Positions 1-9,147 are shown, counted from the stretch's first letter. The stretch is DNA of 64,000 nt from Ectopseudomonas mendocina (GCF_016008875.1 NZ_JADTQG010000004.1:62001-126000); one strand, 5' to 3'. The notes: generated by a model not told the origin, from the letters alone. Made by a program: numbers and translations.

Positions 1-32
1 TCGCCGGGCGCGCCGTTGACCCAGCCCTGCAT
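1..32 (-). CDS. pabC: 4-amino-4-deoxychorismate lyase, N-terminal fragment (cut by window edge)
   Basis: An ATG on the minus strand overlaps the fabF stop codon by one base (TGATG) and opens a frame reading [10 protein letters not shown] before the window ends. Tight coupling behind fabF is where pabC lies in pseudomonads and enterics; PabC makes p-aminobenzoate for folate from aminodeoxychorismate. Only ten residues are visible, so the name rests on gene order and on the WVNG-type start rather than on domains. Confidence 0.6.
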   Translation of the reverse strand, partial: MQGWVNGAPG

Positions 33-1276
33 CAGCCGTGGTACCGGCGGAACAGCAGCGAGCCGTTGGTGCCGCCGAAGCCGAAGGAGTTTGACAGGGC
101 GATTTCGATCGGCATGGCCTTGGCCTGGTGCGCGACGAAGTCCAGGTCGCAGCCTTCGTCCGGCTCGTCCAGGTTGATGGTCGGCGGCGCGACCTGGTCG
201 CGGATCGCCAGCACGCTGAAGATCGCCTCGACCGCGCCGGCAGCACCGAGCAGGTGACCGGTCATCGACTTGGTCGAGCTGACCGCCAGCTTGTAGGCGT
301 GATCGCCGAACACGTTCTTCACCGCTGCGGCTTCGGCGATGTCGCCAGCCGGGGTCGAAGTGCCGTGCGCATTGATGTACTGCACCTGGTCGGCGTTGAT
401 GCCGGCATCACGCAGAGCTGCCGCCATGCAGCGCGCCGCACCGGCGCCATCTTCGGGCGGCGAAGTCATGTGGAAGGCGTCGCCGCTCATACCGAAACCG
501 ATCAGCTCGGCGTAGATGGTGGCGCCACGCGCCTTGGCATGTTCCAGTTCTTCCAGCACCAAGGCGCCGGAGCCGTCGGACAGGACGAAACCATCACGGC
601 CCTTGTCCCATGGGCGGCTGGCCTTGGTCGGCTCGTCGTTACGGGTCGACAGCGCGCGCGCCGCGCCGAAGCCGCCCATGCCCAGGCCGCAGGCTGCCAT
701 CTCGGCGCCGCCGGCTACCATGACGTCAGCTTCGCCATAGGCGATATTGCGCGCGGCCATGCCGATGCAATGGGTACCGGTGGTGCACGCCGTGGCGATG
801 GCGTAGTTCGGCCCCTGCAGGCCCAGGTGGATCGACAGGAAGCCGGAAATCATGTTGATGATCGAGCCCGGCACGAAGAACGGCGAAATGCGCCGCGGCC
901 CCTGCTCGTGCAGCGATTTGCAGTTGTTCTCGATATTGGTCAGGCCGCCGATACCGGAGCCCATGGCCACACCGATACGCTCGCGATTGGCGTCGGTGAT
1001 TTCCAGCCCGGAATCACGCACGGCCTGGAAGCAGGCAGCGAGACCGTACTGAATGAAAAGGTCGAGCTTGCGCGCCTCCTTGGCGGACAGGTACTCCTCG
1101 ACATTGAAGCCCTTGAGCGAACCACCAAAACGGGTGGAATAGGCCGACAGGTCCATATGCTCGATCAGACCGATGCCACTGCGCCCGGCCAAAATGCCCT
1201 GCCAGCTGCTCGGCACATCGTTACCCAGCGGCGACAGCATGCCCATACCGGTAACCACGACGCGTCTACGCGACAC
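32..1276 (-). CDS. fabF: 3-oxoacyl-[acyl-carrier-protein] synthase II (KAS II)
   Basis: FabF condenses malonyl-ACP with acyl-ACP in cytoplasmic type II fatty acid elongation and controls unsaturated chain length. The 414-residue protein is the usual family length. The Cys-His-His triad is present: Cys164 in the ATACTTGTH block, a His in [11 protein letters not shown] near residue 304 and a His in the [10 protein letters not shown] block near 341. It ends in the FGFGGTN motif. It is downstream of acpP and coupled to pabC. The 232-bp gap to acpP holds a terminator and a dispersed hairpin, so part of its transcription must pass the acpP terminator or start locally. Confidence 0.97.
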   Translation of the reverse strand: MSRRRVVVTGMGMLSPLGNDVPSSWQGILAGRSGIGLIEHMDLSAYSTRFGGSLKGFNVEEYLSAKEARKLDLFIQYGLAACFQAVRDSGLEITDANRERIGVAMGSGIGGLTNIENNCKSLHEQGPRRISPFFVPGSIINMISGFLSIHLGLQGPNYAIATACTTGTHCIGMAARNIAYGEADVMVAGGAEMAACGLGMGGFGAARALSTRNDEPTKASRPWDKGRDGFVLSDGSGALVLEELEHAKARGATIYAELIGFGMSGDAFHMTSPPEDGAGAARCMAAALRDAGINADQVQYINAHGTSTPAGDIAEAAAVKNVFGDHAYKLAVSSTKSMTGHLLGAAGAVEAIFSVLAIRDQVAPPTINLDEPDEGCDLDFVAHQAKAMPIEIALSNSFGFGGTNGSLLFRRYHG

Positions 1277-1350
1277 AGCAATCTCCTCTTGTTCTACTCA
1301 GGCGCCACATGCGCCTTGCACGTAAATAAAGGCCATGTCCACGTCATGCC

Positions 1351-1408
1351 GCTTTTGTAGGAGCGGATTTAACCGCGAAATCGCGAATAAATTCGCTCCT
1401 ACAAAAGC
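1351..1408. repeat. Dispersed TGTAGGAGCG-type palindromic repeat, copy 1
   Basis: Two 28-bp arms starting GCTTTTGTAGGAGCG form an imperfect inverted repeat with almost no loop. Related copies lie at 25761-25834, 26076-26149 and 58915-58954. It sits in the acpP-fabF gap and should fold as a strong RNA hairpin on either strand. REP-like elements of this kind are common in pseudomonad intergenic DNA. Confidence 0.8.
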
Positions 1409-1446
1409 CGGATCAGGGCATAACAGGTAGCTGCGACATAGCCTAA

Positions 1447-1486
1447 AGAAAAGCCGCACGCCTGATTAGGGCAGTGCGGCTTTTCT
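1447..1486 (-). terminator. Intrinsic terminator downstream of acpP
   Basis: Read on the minus strand, an 11-13 bp perfect stem (AAAAGCCGCAC with GTGCGGCTTTT) around a 14-nt loop is followed by TTTTCTTT, 22 bp after the acpP stop. It probably sets a high acpP to fabF transcript ratio. Confidence 0.8.
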
Positions 1487-1508
1487 CGGTCAGAAAGCTG
1501 ACTGTGAC

Positions 1509-1745
1509 TTATTGCGCGTGGGCAGTCACGTAGTCGATGGCTTCCTGAACGGTGGTGATCTTCTCAGCTTGCTCGTCCGGGATCTCGGTCTCGAATTCTT
1601 CCTCGAGAGCCATCACCAGCTCAACGGTGTCAAGAGAGTCGGCACCCAGGTCTTCAACGAAGGAAGCGCTGTTGGTTACTTCCTCTTCCTTGACGCCAAG
1701 TTGCTCAGCAACGATTTTCTTGACGCGTTCTTCGATGGTGCTCAT
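1509..1745 (-). CDS. acpP: Acyl carrier protein
   Basis: A 78-residue acidic protein that carries growing acyl chains on a 4'-phosphopantetheine arm for fatty acid, lipid A and phospholipid synthesis. The phosphopantetheine site is Ser37 in the GADSLDTVE motif. Length and acidity match E. coli ACP. It lies between fabG and fabF. A GGAG Shine-Dalgarno sequence precedes the ATG, and it has its own consensus-like promoter (1797-1824) and its own terminator (1447-1486), fitting an abundant protein expressed partly independently of the upstream fab genes. Confidence 0.98.
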   Translation of the reverse strand: MSTIEERVKKIVAEQLGVKEEEVTNSASFVEDLGADSLDTVELVMALEEEFETEIPDEQAEKITTVQEAIDYVTAHAQ

Positions 1746-1796
1746 ACCTTGTTTTCACTCCTATTGGACAAATCCAGGCAGCTGGTAGCGGCCAAG

Positions 1797-1824
1797 TGTA
1801 TAGAAAGGGTTTTTAGCATTTCAA
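1797..1824 (-). promoter_or_regulatory. Sigma-70-type promoter for acpP
   Basis: On the minus strand TTGAAA and TATACA are separated by 16 bp, with the -10 box about 50 bp upstream of the acpP ATG. Five of six bases match consensus in the -35 box and four or five in the -10 box. Confidence 0.65.
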
Positions 1825-1946
1825 GCTGAATGCCGGGGAGCCCCCAGGAACACTTCAACGATCTGTCTATAAACCTGTTGCAGCTTTATAACGGATTTTA
1901 GACAGCCACTATGACAGTTTTCTGATGGCTCGCGTCACATTCGAGA

Positions 1947-1966
1947 GCCTCCGGACGTTCGGAGGC
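1947..1966. terminator. GC-rich hairpin just after fabG
   Basis: GCCTCCG-(6 nt)-CGGAGGC is a near-perfect stem 8 bp past the fabG stop. The T-run (CCCTTTTT) lies on the fabG side, so it looks like an intrinsic terminator only for plus-strand transcription. For fabG it may be a 3' stabiliser or attenuator before acpP. Confidence 0.4.
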
Positions 1967-1973
1967 ACCCTTT

Positions 1974-2717
1974 TTAGCTCATGTACATACCGCCGTTCAC
2001 CGGAATAGTAGCCCCAGTGACGTAACCTGCGCCATCGGAAGCCAGGAAACCGACGACCTTGGCGATTTCTTCGGCCTGACCCAGACGGCCCAGTGGAATC
2101 TGCGTCAGCAGCGCGTCGCGCTGCGCTTCCGGCAGCTCACGGGTCATGTCGGTATCGATGAAACCGGGAGCGACCGAGTTGACGGTAATGCCGCGCGAAC
2201 CGACTTCACGCGCCAGGGCGCGGCTGAAACCTTCCAGACCGGCCTTGGCGGCAGCGTAGTTGGCCTGCCCGGCGTTGCCCATGGCGCCGACCACGGAACC
2301 GATGTTGATAATCCGGCCGAAGCGCGCCTTGGTCATGCCGCGCAGCACGCCCTTGGACAGGCGATAGAGGCTGTTCAGGTTGGTGTCGATGACATCGAAC
2401 CACTCGTCGTCTTTCATGCGCAGCATCAGGTTGTCGCGGGTGATACCGGCGTTGTTGACCAGAATCGCCGGCGCACCGAACTGCTCGGCAATGGCGCCCA
2501 GCACGGCCTCGACGGACTCGGCACTGGTCACGTTCAGCTCCATACCGGTACCGTTGATGCCGTGTTCTTTCAGCGTGGCAGCGATGCGCTCGGCGCCGGA
2601 TGCCGAAGTGGCAGTGCCGATGACGATGGCGCCCTGACGGCCCAGCTCCAGGGCGATTGCCTGGCCGATACCACGGCTGGCGCCAGTGACCAGCGCGACC
2701 TTACCTTGCAGACTCAT
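1974..2717 (-). CDS. fabG: 3-oxoacyl-[acyl-carrier-protein] reductase
   Basis: NADPH-dependent SDR enzyme reducing 3-ketoacyl-ACP to 3-hydroxyacyl-ACP in each elongation round. The 247 residues are family-typical. Motifs in order: TGASRGIG nucleotide-binding loop at 11-18, NNAG at 88-91, catalytic Ser141, and Tyr154/Lys158 in YAAAK, then the PG motif after the active site. It follows fabD by 15 bp with a GGAG ribosome site and precedes acpP, the standard fab order. Confidence 0.98.
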   Translation of the reverse strand: MSLQGKVALVTGASRGIGQAIALELGRQGAIVIGTATSASGAERIAATLKEHGINGTGMELNVTSAESVEAVLGAIAEQFGAPAILVNNAGITRDNLMLRMKDDEWFDVIDTNLNSLYRLSKGVLRGMTKARFGRIINIGSVVGAMGNAGQANYAAAKAGLEGFSRALAREVGSRGITVNSVAPGFIDTDMTRELPEAQRDALLTQIPLGRLGQAEEIAKVVGFLASDGAGYVTGATIPVNGGMYMS

Positions 2718-2732
2718 GTTCGTTCTCCTTTT

Positions 2733-3671
2733 TCAAGCCAACGCAGCACGAGCAGCGGCGAAAGCATCGGGGGTATCCAGGTTGTAAGTGTTGATGCCTT
2801 TGACGCAGCGCTTGTTCAGGCCGCTGAGCACCTTGCCCGGGCCGCACTCGACCAGATCGGTCACGCCCTGCTCGGACAGACGCACCATCGACTCTACCCA
2901 GCGAACCGGGCTGTACAGCTGCGCCAACAGGTCGGCCTTCAGGGTGGCCAGGTCGGATACCACGGCCGCACTGACATTCTGTACCAGCGGGATTTGCGGC
3001 GCCTGCCAGTTCAGCGCCTCGACCGATTCGGCGAAACGCTCGGCGGCCGGCTTCATCAGCGCGCAGTGCGACGGCACGCTGACCGGCAGCGCCATGGCGC
3101 GCTTGGCACCACGTGCCTTGCACGCCTCGATGGCACGCTCGACGGCGGCGGCGCTACCGGCGATCACCACCTGACCGGGGGCATTGAAGTTCACTGCACT
3201 GACCACATCGCCCTGAGCGGCTTCGGCGCAGGCAGCCAGCACATCGGCATCTTCCAGACCGAGGATGGCGGCCATACCGCCCTGCCCGGCCGGAACGGCC
3301 TGCTGCATCAATTGACCACGACGCTCCACCAGCTTCACGGCGTCGGCAAAGCCGATGCTGCCAGCAGCGACCAACGCGGAGTACTCACCCAGGCTGTGGC
3401 CGGCGACGAACGCCGGCTTGGCGCCGCCCTCGGCCTGCCACAGACGCCACAGGGCGATGGAAGCGGTGAGGATGGCCGGCTGAGTCTTGTCGGTCTGGTT
3501 CAGTTGCTCTTCCGGGCCTTGCTGGGTCAGTGCCCAGAGGTCGTAGCCGAGCGCTTCGGAGGCTTCACCGAAGGTATCGAGCACCAGCTTCTGCTGGGCA
3601 CCGTGTTCGGCGAGCATGGCCAGGGCTTGCGAACCCTGACCGGGAAAGACGAATGCGAGGGATGCAGACAT
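2733..3671 (-). CDS. fabD: Malonyl-CoA:ACP transacylase
   Basis: Loads malonyl from CoA onto ACP to supply fatty acid elongation. The 312-residue protein begins with FVFPGQGSQ, carries the nucleophile Ser93 in GHSLGE and the catalytic His202 in VPSHCALM, and has the usual length. It is the first of the tightly packed fabD-fabG pair. Upstream, toward plsX, there are 326 bp without a gene that hold a MITE-like element, so fabD may need its own promoter. I saw no convincing -35/-10 pair there. Confidence 0.97.
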   Translation of the reverse strand: MSASLAFVFPGQGSQALAMLAEHGAQQKLVLDTFGEASEALGYDLWALTQQGPEEQLNQTDKTQPAILTASIALWRLWQAEGGAKPAFVAGHSLGEYSALVAAGSIGFADAVKLVERRGQLMQQAVPAGQGGMAAILGLEDADVLAACAEAAQGDVVSAVNFNAPGQVVIAGSAAAVERAIEACKARGAKRAMALPVSVPSHCALMKPAAERFAESVEALNWQAPQIPLVQNVSAAVVSDLATLKADLLAQLYSPVRWVESMVRLSEQGVTDLVECGPGKVLSGLNKRCVKGINTYNLDTPDAFAAARAALA

Positions 3672-3786
3672 GAATAAGTCCCTTGAGTCGAAAAACCAGC
3701 GCCCGGCGAGCCTGGCGCAGCAAACTGACAGTTGGATGACAGGCTGCGTGCCGCGGTCACATTCCGCAGCAGCCCATACCCTGAAA

Positions 3787-3980
3787 GGAGCCTCTAAAAA
3801 CGTAAGCGAGGCTGCCAGCGCAAGGCAAAAACAGGCGAAAAAGCGCAGTTTACGCGCTGTAAATGAGCACTTGATTCGCTTCGCTCACCCCTGCGGGGCC
3901 GCGCTAAAGCGCGTTCAGCCTTCGGCTGTGAGCCTGTTTTTAACGCCGCGATGGCAACGCAGGTAGTTTTTAGAGGCGCC
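3787..3980. mobile_element. MITE-like palindromic element, copy 1 (in the plsX-fabD gap)
   Basis: Terminal inverted repeats GCCTCTAAAAAC/GTTTTTAGAGGC (3790-3801 and 3966-3977) bound a non-coding element. A 29-nt core at 3841-3869 is shared with copies at 20326-20467 and 53973-54113 (AGTTTAC, five variable bases, GTAAATGAGCA). This copy is about 50 bp longer than the others because of extra GC-rich hairpin sequence at about 3870-3930. The octamer CCCTGAAA occurs directly on both sides (3779-3786 and 3979-3986), a possible target-site duplication. It fills nearly all of the 326-bp gap. Confidence 0.7.
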
Positions 3981-3997
3981 CTGAAAACGCGACGAGT

Positions 3998-5008
3998 CTA
4001 CAGCAACAGGTCCTCAAGTCGACCATGCAGTCGCTGCGGCAAATTTTCCTGCACCTCACGCAGCGCACAGCGGATGGCGCTCTGAAAGCTCTCCTGCCCC
4101 GCCGCGCCGTGACTCTTGACCACGATGCCCTGCAGCCCGAGAAAGCTCGCGCCATTGTGCCGAGCGGGAGCCAGGTCGGCCTTGAGGCGGCGCAGCAGCG
4201 GCATCGCCAAAGCACCGACCGCCTGAGCGAACAGCCCCTCATTGAACAGCGTCTCGACCCGCCCGGTGATCATCTTCGCCAGACCTTCGCTGGACTTGAG
4301 CAGGATGTTGCCGACGAAGCCGTCGCACACCACCACGTCGGCTTCGCCACGGTACACCCCGTCGCCTTCTATATAGCCGATGAAATTCAGCCCGCTCGCC
4401 TGCTGCAACAGACTGGCCGCCAGCTTGACCTGCTGATTGCCCTTGATGTCCTCGGTACCGACATTGAGCAAGGCGACCCGAGGTCGATTGATGCCCAGCG
4501 TTTCCGCGGCAACGGCGCCCATAATCGCGAACTGGTAAAGGTGCTCGGCACTGCAATCGACATTGGCGCCCAGATCCAGCAGGTAGCAATGACCACGCTC
4601 GGTCGGAATCGGGCTGACCATCGCCGGTCGATCGATCCCCGGCAGGGTCTTGAGTACATAACGCGAAAGCGCCATAAGCGCACCGGTATTACCGGCACTG
4701 ACGCAGGCATGTGCCTGACGCTGACGCACCAGCTCCAGCGCCACACGCATCGAGGCATCGGGCTTGCCGCGCAAGGCCTGAGCCGGACGCTCGTCCATAG
4801 CGATCACTTCACTGGCGTGATGAACCTGCAGGCGCGAGCGATCGACGCCGGACTGGCGAGCGAGCTGTTCTTCGATGAGGGGAGCTTGGCCGACGAGGGC
4901 CAGGTGCAGCGAGGGGAATTCGGCCAGCGCAGAAATGCAGGCCGGAACAATGCAGTGGGGACCGAAGTCCCCACCCATTGCATCAATCGCGATGATCGAG
5001 GCGGACAA
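3998..5008 (-). CDS. plsX: Phosphate acyltransferase PlsX
   Basis: Converts acyl-ACP to acyl-phosphate for PlsY, linking fatty acid synthesis to phosphatidic acid. The 336-residue protein opens with the family signature [13 protein letters not shown], has the VGQAPLIEE segment, and matches the family length. It is a peripheral membrane or cytosolic enzyme. It starts 3 bp after rpmF, as in most gammaproteobacteria, and is followed by the MITE-like element rather than directly by fabD. Confidence 0.97.
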   Translation of the reverse strand: MSASIIAIDAMGGDFGPHCIVPACISALAEFPSLHLALVGQAPLIEEQLARQSGVDRSRLQVHHASEVIAMDERPAQALRGKPDASMRVALELVRQRQAHACVSAGNTGALMALSRYVLKTLPGIDRPAMVSPIPTERGHCYLLDLGANVDCSAEHLYQFAIMGAVAAETLGINRPRVALLNVGTEDIKGNQQVKLAASLLQQASGLNFIGYIEGDGVYRGEADVVVCDGFVGNILLKSSEGLAKMITGRVETLFNEGLFAQAVGALAMPLLRRLKADLAPARHNGASFLGLQGIVVKSHGAAGQESFQSAIRCALREVQENLPQRLHGRLEDLLL

Positions 5009-5011
5009 GGA

Positions 5012-5194
5012 TTACTCGTCAGCGCCCTTGTCGATCACTTTGCGACCGCGGTACACGCCTTCCGGAGAAACGTGGTGGCGCAGGTGAACTTCACCTGTGC
5101 TCTTCTCTACGGACAGGGTGCTGGCCTCGAGCGCGTCGTGCGAACGACGCATGTCACGGGCGGAACGGGATTTTTTGTTCTGCTGAACAGCCAT
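5012..5194 (-). CDS. rpmF: 50S ribosomal protein L32
   Basis: A 60-residue basic protein with the L32 pattern: an N-terminal [16 protein letters not shown] segment and a C-terminal [14 protein letters not shown] segment. It belongs to the zinc-free form, since no Cys pairs are present. It lies between yceD and plsX, a conserved trio that ties ribosome and lipid synthesis to one transcript. Confidence 0.98.
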   Translation of the reverse strand: MAVQQNKKSRSARDMRRSHDALEASTLSVEKSTGEVHLRHHVSPEGVYRGRKVIDKGADE

Positions 5195-5207
5195 AACTCA
5201 TTAACTC

Positions 5208-5735
5208 CTAAACGTTTGGGTCACGCTTTAACTGCGCCAATACACTGAACGGGTTGGACCGCGATACCTCGTCCTCGCCCGGCTCGGGCTCATCGAGACC
5301 GTCCGGCTGCTGGCAATCACCTGGGGCATGAGCAGGAACGATCGGTAGGGCGAGAAGCAATTCATCCTCGACCAGACCAAGCAGCTCCAGCGGCTCCTCA
5401 CCCACTTCCAGCACGTCGTAGCCCTTCGGCAAGGACTGAGTGTTCGCTCCAACCCGAACCACCGCGTATTCACATTCGCTGCGGATGGGTAGCGCGACCA
5501 GCTCCAGACAACGCTGGCAGACCATTTTGACCTCAACCTCGAGCTCACTGCGGATAACCACAGTTTTCTGCTCGTCACGCGCGAAATGAAATTTCGCCTG
5601 CACCGTGCCAGCCGTATCGGCAAGCGGGTCGCAGAGACGCGGCAAGCTGGCCAGTTCGAGCTGCCCTTCGAGGGTAGCTTCGCGGTCGGCGAGCTTGCGC
5701 GGATCAACGTGAGGTGGAATCGGCCCATTCAACAT
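5208..5735 (-). CDS. yceD: YceD family protein (DUF177)
   Basis: Conserved 175-residue acidic protein encoded upstream of rpmF in many bacteria; a role linked to 23S rRNA or ribosome assembly has been proposed for the family. An early DPRKLA segment, a CQRC pair at Cys73/Cys76 and the conserved EVGEEPLELLGLVEDELLLALP-like block (split here only in description) identify it. The promoter at 5745-5773 ends only 9 bp before the ATG and there is no Shine-Dalgarno sequence, so the transcript would be almost leaderless. No alternative in-frame Met exists before residue 71. Confidence 0.9.
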   Translation of the reverse strand: MLNGPIPPHVDPRKLADREATLEGQLELASLPRLCDPLADTAGTVQAKFHFARDEQKTVVIRSELEVEVKMVCQRCLELVALPIRSECEYAVVRVGANTQSLPKGYDVLEVGEEPLELLGLVEDELLLALPIVPAHAPGDCQQPDGLDEPEPGEDEVSRSNPFSVLAQLKRDPNV

Positions 5736-5744
5736 AGGCGCAGC

Positions 5745-5773
5745 ATTCTAGGGATGCACCCTGCCCATGTCAA
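5745..5773 (-). promoter_or_regulatory. Consensus sigma-70 promoter of yceD-rpmF-plsX
   Basis: On the minus strand a perfect TTGACA, a 17-bp spacer and TAGAAT. Only nine bases (GCTGCGCCT) separate the -10 box from the yceD ATG, so the expected start site is 2-4 nt upstream of the AUG. Confidence 0.75.
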
Positions 5774-5854
5774 AGGAAATTCAGCCTGTCGCCGAATAGC
5801 AACGATCAGTAGAATTTCCCGCCCGCCTGTAGACGTATATAAAAGGAAGAGAAC

Positions 5855-6436
5855 ATGCCAGCGCTGCTGCTCGCCTCCAGCTCCCCCTACCGCCGCGAGC
5901 TGCTCGAACGCCTGCGACTGCCCTTCACCTCGCAGTCGCCCAGCATCGACGAAAGCAGACAAGAGGGCGAAGCGGCCATCGATTTGGTCAAGCGCCTGGC
6001 CGAAGAAAAGGCCCGCGCCCTCGCCACCGACCACCCCGACCACCTGATCATCGGCTCTGACCAGGTCGCCGTGCTCGGCAGCGGCGAAATACTCGGTAAA
6101 CCCCACGACCTGCCCAGAGCCCAGCAACAACTGCGCGCCGCCAGCGGCAGTAGTGTCACCTTTCTGACCGGCCTGGCATTGCTCAATACCTGTACCGGCA
6201 GGTGCCAGGTGGACTGCGTGCCCTTCACCGTACATTTCCGCCCGCTCAGCGACGAGCAGATTCTGCGCTACCTGCAACGCGAGCAGCCATTCGACTGTGC
6301 CGGCAGCTTCAAGTCCGAAGGCCTGGGTATCAGCCTGTTCCGCAGCACCGAGGGCGAGGACGCCACCAGCCTGATCGGCCTGCCACTGATTCGCCTGGTG
6401 GACATGCTGCTGAACGAGGAAATAGAAGCCCCTTGA
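5855..6436 (+). CDS. yceF: Maf-family nucleoside triphosphate pyrophosphatase (YceF-type, 7-methyl-GTP)
   Basis: House-cleaning pyrophosphatase that hydrolyses modified NTPs. The 193-residue protein starts with the family signature LLLASSSPYRRELLERL and has the catalytic Asp69 in the IIGSDQ motif, followed by the GKP and SFKSEGLG blocks. Placement divergent from yceD-rpmF-plsX is the same as E. coli yceF, whose product prefers m7GTP, so the YceF subfamily is inferred from context. AAGGAAGAGAAC precedes the ATG as ribosome site. Confidence 0.9.
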   Translation: MPALLLASSSPYRRELLERLRLPFTSQSPSIDESRQEGEAAIDLVKRLAEEKARALATDHPDHLIIGSDQVAVLGSGEILGKPHDLPRAQQQLRAASGSSVTFLTGLALLNTCTGRCQVDCVPFTVHFRPLSDEQILRYLQREQPFDCAGSFKSEGLGISLFRSTEGEDATSLIGLPLIRLVDMLLNEEIEAP

Positions 6437-6445
6437 GTCCCCATA

Positions 6446-6476
6446 AAAAGGAAGGCCCGCAGCGGGCCTTCCTTTT
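6446..6476. terminator. Bidirectional intrinsic terminator between yceF and sppA
   Basis: A 15-bp perfect stem (AAAAGGAAGGCCCGC and its complement) with a one-base loop and A/T flanks on both sides separates the convergent genes. Confidence 0.9.
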
Positions 6477-6481
6477 AACTG

Positions 6482-7459
6482 TCAGCGCAGCGTCGGCCCC
6501 TGGAAGCCCATCCACAACGCGATGCGATCGGCCACACTGGTACCCAGACGCTTGGCGAAACGATCGAACGGTGTATCACGCTGGGTGAAATCGACCATCT
6601 CCTTCTCGCCGATCACCTCTCGCGCCACGTAGCTGGCGCTACCCAGCGCATCGACCAACCCAAGCTGCAGCGCCTGCTCGCCGGACCAGACCAACCCCGA
6701 GAACAACTCGGGATGCTCGTCTGCCTTGAGACGATCACCACGCCCCTTCTTCACACTATCGATGAACTGACGATGAGTGGTATCCAGCACAGTTTTCCAG
6801 AAACGGGTTTCCTCTTCCTTCTGCGGCTGGAACGGATCAAGGAATGCCTTGTGCTCACCCGAGGTGTAGACGCGACGCTCGACCCCCAGCTTCTCCATGG
6901 CCTCAACAAAGCCGAAACTGGCCGCAGTAACACCAATGGAACCGACCAGGCTGGCCTTGTCGGCATAGATCTCATCGGCCGCACTGGCGATGTAGTAAGC
7001 CCCGGAAGCACCCAGGTCACTGATCACCGCATAGACCTTGGTCTGCGGGTGCTCGCCGCGCAGGCGGCGAATCTCGTCATAGATATAGCCGGACTGCACC
7101 GGACTACCGCCCGGGCTGTTGATGCGCAGGATCACGCCCTTAGTATTGGCATCTTCGAAAGCCGCACGCAGGCTACCCACGACCTTGTCGGCACTGGCCT
7201 CCTCGCGATCAGCGATCATGCCGCGAATTTCGATCAGCGCCGTATGGGCGGTGGTGGTCGAGGTCGATTTCAGATCAAGCGCCGGCAACACCAGTGCCAA
7301 TGCACCGAACAGATAGATAAAGGTCAGCAGCTTGAAAAAAATGCCCCAGCGACGCGAGCGGCGCTGCTCCTGAACACTGGACAGCAGGGCTTTTTCCAGC
7401 AGCTTCCAGCTCTTGGCATCCTCGCCCGAAGAAGACGATGACTTCCACTCATCCGACAT
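6482..7459 (-). CDS. sppA: Signal peptide peptidase SppA, 36-kDa type
   Basis: Inner-membrane serine protease that degrades cleaved signal peptides. One membrane segment lies at about residues 39-61, followed by the S49 protease domain on the periplasmic side. The predicted Ser/Lys dyad is Ser152 in GASGAYYIA and Lys204 in SGEHKAFLDPF. At 325 residues it is the single-domain short form. The ATG at 7459 is chosen over a GTG two codons earlier because AGAGGTGA is better spaced. It overlaps the upstream HAD gene by 11 bp. Confidence 0.93.
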   Translation of the reverse strand: MSDEWKSSSSSGEDAKSWKLLEKALLSSVQEQRRSRRWGIFFKLLTFIYLFGALALVLPALDLKSTSTTTAHTALIEIRGMIADREEASADKVVGSLRAAFEDANTKGVILRINSPGGSPVQSGYIYDEIRRLRGEHPQTKVYAVISDLGASGAYYIASAADEIYADKASLVGSIGVTAASFGFVEAMEKLGVERRVYTSGEHKAFLDPFQPQKEEETRFWKTVLDTTHRQFIDSVKKGRGDRLKADEHPELFSGLVWSGEQALQLGLVDALGSASYVAREVIGEKEMVDFTQRDTPFDRFAKRLGTSVADRIALWMGFQGPTLR

Positions 7460-8144
7460 GCTCACTCACCTCTGCAGAACGCTGCGCGCGATGGCCATCC
7501 AGCCATGTACGCAGCTCATTGAATTCGTTGATCGCCAGGCGCGGCGAACAGTCACGCAACAGTGACAGCGGCTGCGCACCAAAACCCACCGCAACCGCGT
7601 CCATCCCCGCATTGCGCGCCATCAAGAGATCGAAGGTCGAATCTCCGACCATCAGCGCGTGCTCAGGCTGCACCCGGCAATGCGCAAGAATCTCGTGCAG
7701 CATCAGCGGATCGGGCTTGCTCGCCGTCTCGTCAGCGCAACGGGTGATATCGAAATAATCCAGCCAACCCTTGTCGGCTAGCACCCGATGCAGCCCCTTG
7801 CGCCCCTTGCCAGTCGCGACAGCCAATTGATAACCCTGCTCGCGAAAGGCTTCGAGCGACTCGCTCACACCATCGAACAACGGCGACGGCTCGGTTTCCA
7901 GAGCCAGATACTGCTCACTGTAGGCGCTACGGATGGCTTCGATACGCAACGATTCATCGAGTTCCGGATAGAGCGTGCGAATCGCCACGCCCAGCTCCAG
8001 CCCGATAATGCCGCGCACCGCGACATCGGTGCAGCGTGGCACACCCACCACATCAGCAGCACGGTGCATGGCCTCGACGATACGGCCGATGGAATCCACC
8101 AGCGTGCCATCCCAGTCGAAGATCAGCAGTTGATAGTCAGGCAC
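7449..8144 (-). CDS. HAD-IA family hydrolase (phosphoglycolate phosphatase-like)
   Basis: A 231-residue haloacid dehalogenase fold phosphatase: motif I DWDGT with nucleophile Asp10 and acid Asp12, motif II Thr in VATGKG, a Lys in SKPDP (motif III) and GDSTFD (motif IV). A cap domain sits between motifs I and II, as in Gph-like enzymes. The substrate cannot be read from sequence. It overlaps rluC by 8 bp upstream and sppA downstream, so the three genes are translationally coupled. Confidence 0.9.
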   Translation of the reverse strand: MPDYQLLIFDWDGTLVDSIGRIVEAMHRAADVVGVPRCTDVAVRGIIGLELGVAIRTLYPELDESLRIEAIRSAYSEQYLALETEPSPLFDGVSESLEAFREQGYQLAVATGKGRKGLHRVLADKGWLDYFDITRCADETASKPDPLMLHEILAHCRVQPEHALMVGDSTFDLLMARNAGMDAVAVGFGAQPLSLLRDCSPRLAINEFNELRTWLDGHRAQRSAEVSEHVG

Positions 8145-9090
8145 TCAGCCGCTCCAGGGTCTTGGCCCACATTTCGTCCACTGGCGCCTCGAGCTTCAGC
8201 ACCCCACCTTCAGGCAGCGGCACATGCAATTCGTAGGCATGCAGGAACAGGCGCTTGCCGCCCAGCTCGCGAATCTCACGGGTGAAGTCATCATCACCGT
8301 ACTTGGAGTCGCCAGCGATGGAGTGCCCGGCATGCTTGGCATGCACACGAATCTGGTGGGTGCGACCGGTTACCGGCTTGGCCTCGACCAGCGTGGCGAA
8401 ATCACCGAAGCGGCGCAGCACGCGGAACAGCGTCAGCGCCTCCTTGCCCTCGCCATCGACCTCGACCATGCGCTCACCGGAGCGCAGATTACTCTTCTGC
8501 AGCGGCGCATTGACCTGCTTCTTGGCCGTCGCCCAGTGGCCGCGCACCAGCGCCATGTAACGCTTGTCGACGCCATCGCCTCGCAGCTGCTCATGCAGAT
8601 GACGCAACATGCTGCGCTTCTTGGCGATCATCAGAAGACCGGAGGTGTCGCGATCCAGGCGATGCACCAACTCCAGATCCTTGGCATCGGGACGCAACTG
8701 ACGGAAGGCCTCGATCACCCCGTAGTTCAGACCACTGCCACCATGCACAGCGATGCCGGCCGGCTTGTTCAGCACGATCAGTGCTTTGTCCTCGTAGACG
8801 ATGGCCGCCTCGAGACGCTCGAGCAGACCCTGCGCCAGCGGCTCGGGCTCGTCGCGCTCAGCAAGGCGCAACGGTGGCACACGCACCACATCGCCAGCCT
8901 GGAGTTTGTATTCGGGCTTGATCCGCCCCTTGTTGACGCGCACTTCGCCCTTGCGCAGGATGCGGTAGATCAGAGTCTTGGGCACGCCCTTGAGCTGCGC
9001 CCGGAGGAAGTTGTCGATGCGTTGGCCGGCGAGTTCCGGTGCAACCTCGATCAGCTGGACGCCGGAGGTTGGAGAGGCAGGAGTAGTCAT
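8137..9090 (-). CDS. rluC: 23S rRNA pseudouridine synthase RluC (955/2504/2580)
   Basis: Isomerises three uridines in 23S rRNA. The 317-residue protein has an N-terminal S4 RNA-binding domain (about 22-75) and an RsuA/RluA catalytic domain with Asp146 in HRLDRDTSG, then GRTHQIRVH. The start at 9090 (MTTPASP) is chosen because the open frame further upstream runs into the rne promoter and has no family similarity. It is divergent from rne, the same arrangement as in E. coli. Confidence 0.95.
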   Translation of the reverse strand: MTTPASPTSGVQLIEVAPELAGQRIDNFLRAQLKGVPKTLIYRILRKGEVRVNKGRIKPEYKLQAGDVVRVPPLRLAERDEPEPLAQGLLERLEAAIVYEDKALIVLNKPAGIAVHGGSGLNYGVIEAFRQLRPDAKDLELVHRLDRDTSGLLMIAKKRSMLRHLHEQLRGDGVDKRYMALVRGHWATAKKQVNAPLQKSNLRSGERMVEVDGEGKEALTLFRVLRRFGDFATLVEAKPVTGRTHQIRVHAKHAGHSIAGDSKYGDDDFTREIRELGGKRLFLHAYELHVPLPEGGVLKLEAPVDEMWAKTLERLSA

Positions 9091-9118
9091 CGCGCAATCA
9101 TAACAATTTTTTATGGAA

Positions 9119-9147
9119 TTGAAGCACTTAATCATTGCTGCTATAGT
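9119..9147 (+). promoter_or_regulatory. Sigma-70 promoter of rne
   Basis: TTGAAG, 17-bp spacer, TATAGT. It is 520 bp upstream of the RNase E start codon, fitting the long leaders known for rne genes, and lies just outside the rluC start. Confidence 0.65.

Noticed and set aside
3670..3966. 98-codon open frame within the plsX-fabD gap
   Set aside because: It starts inside fabD and lies within the MITE-like element. No similarity to known proteins and it follows the palindrome.
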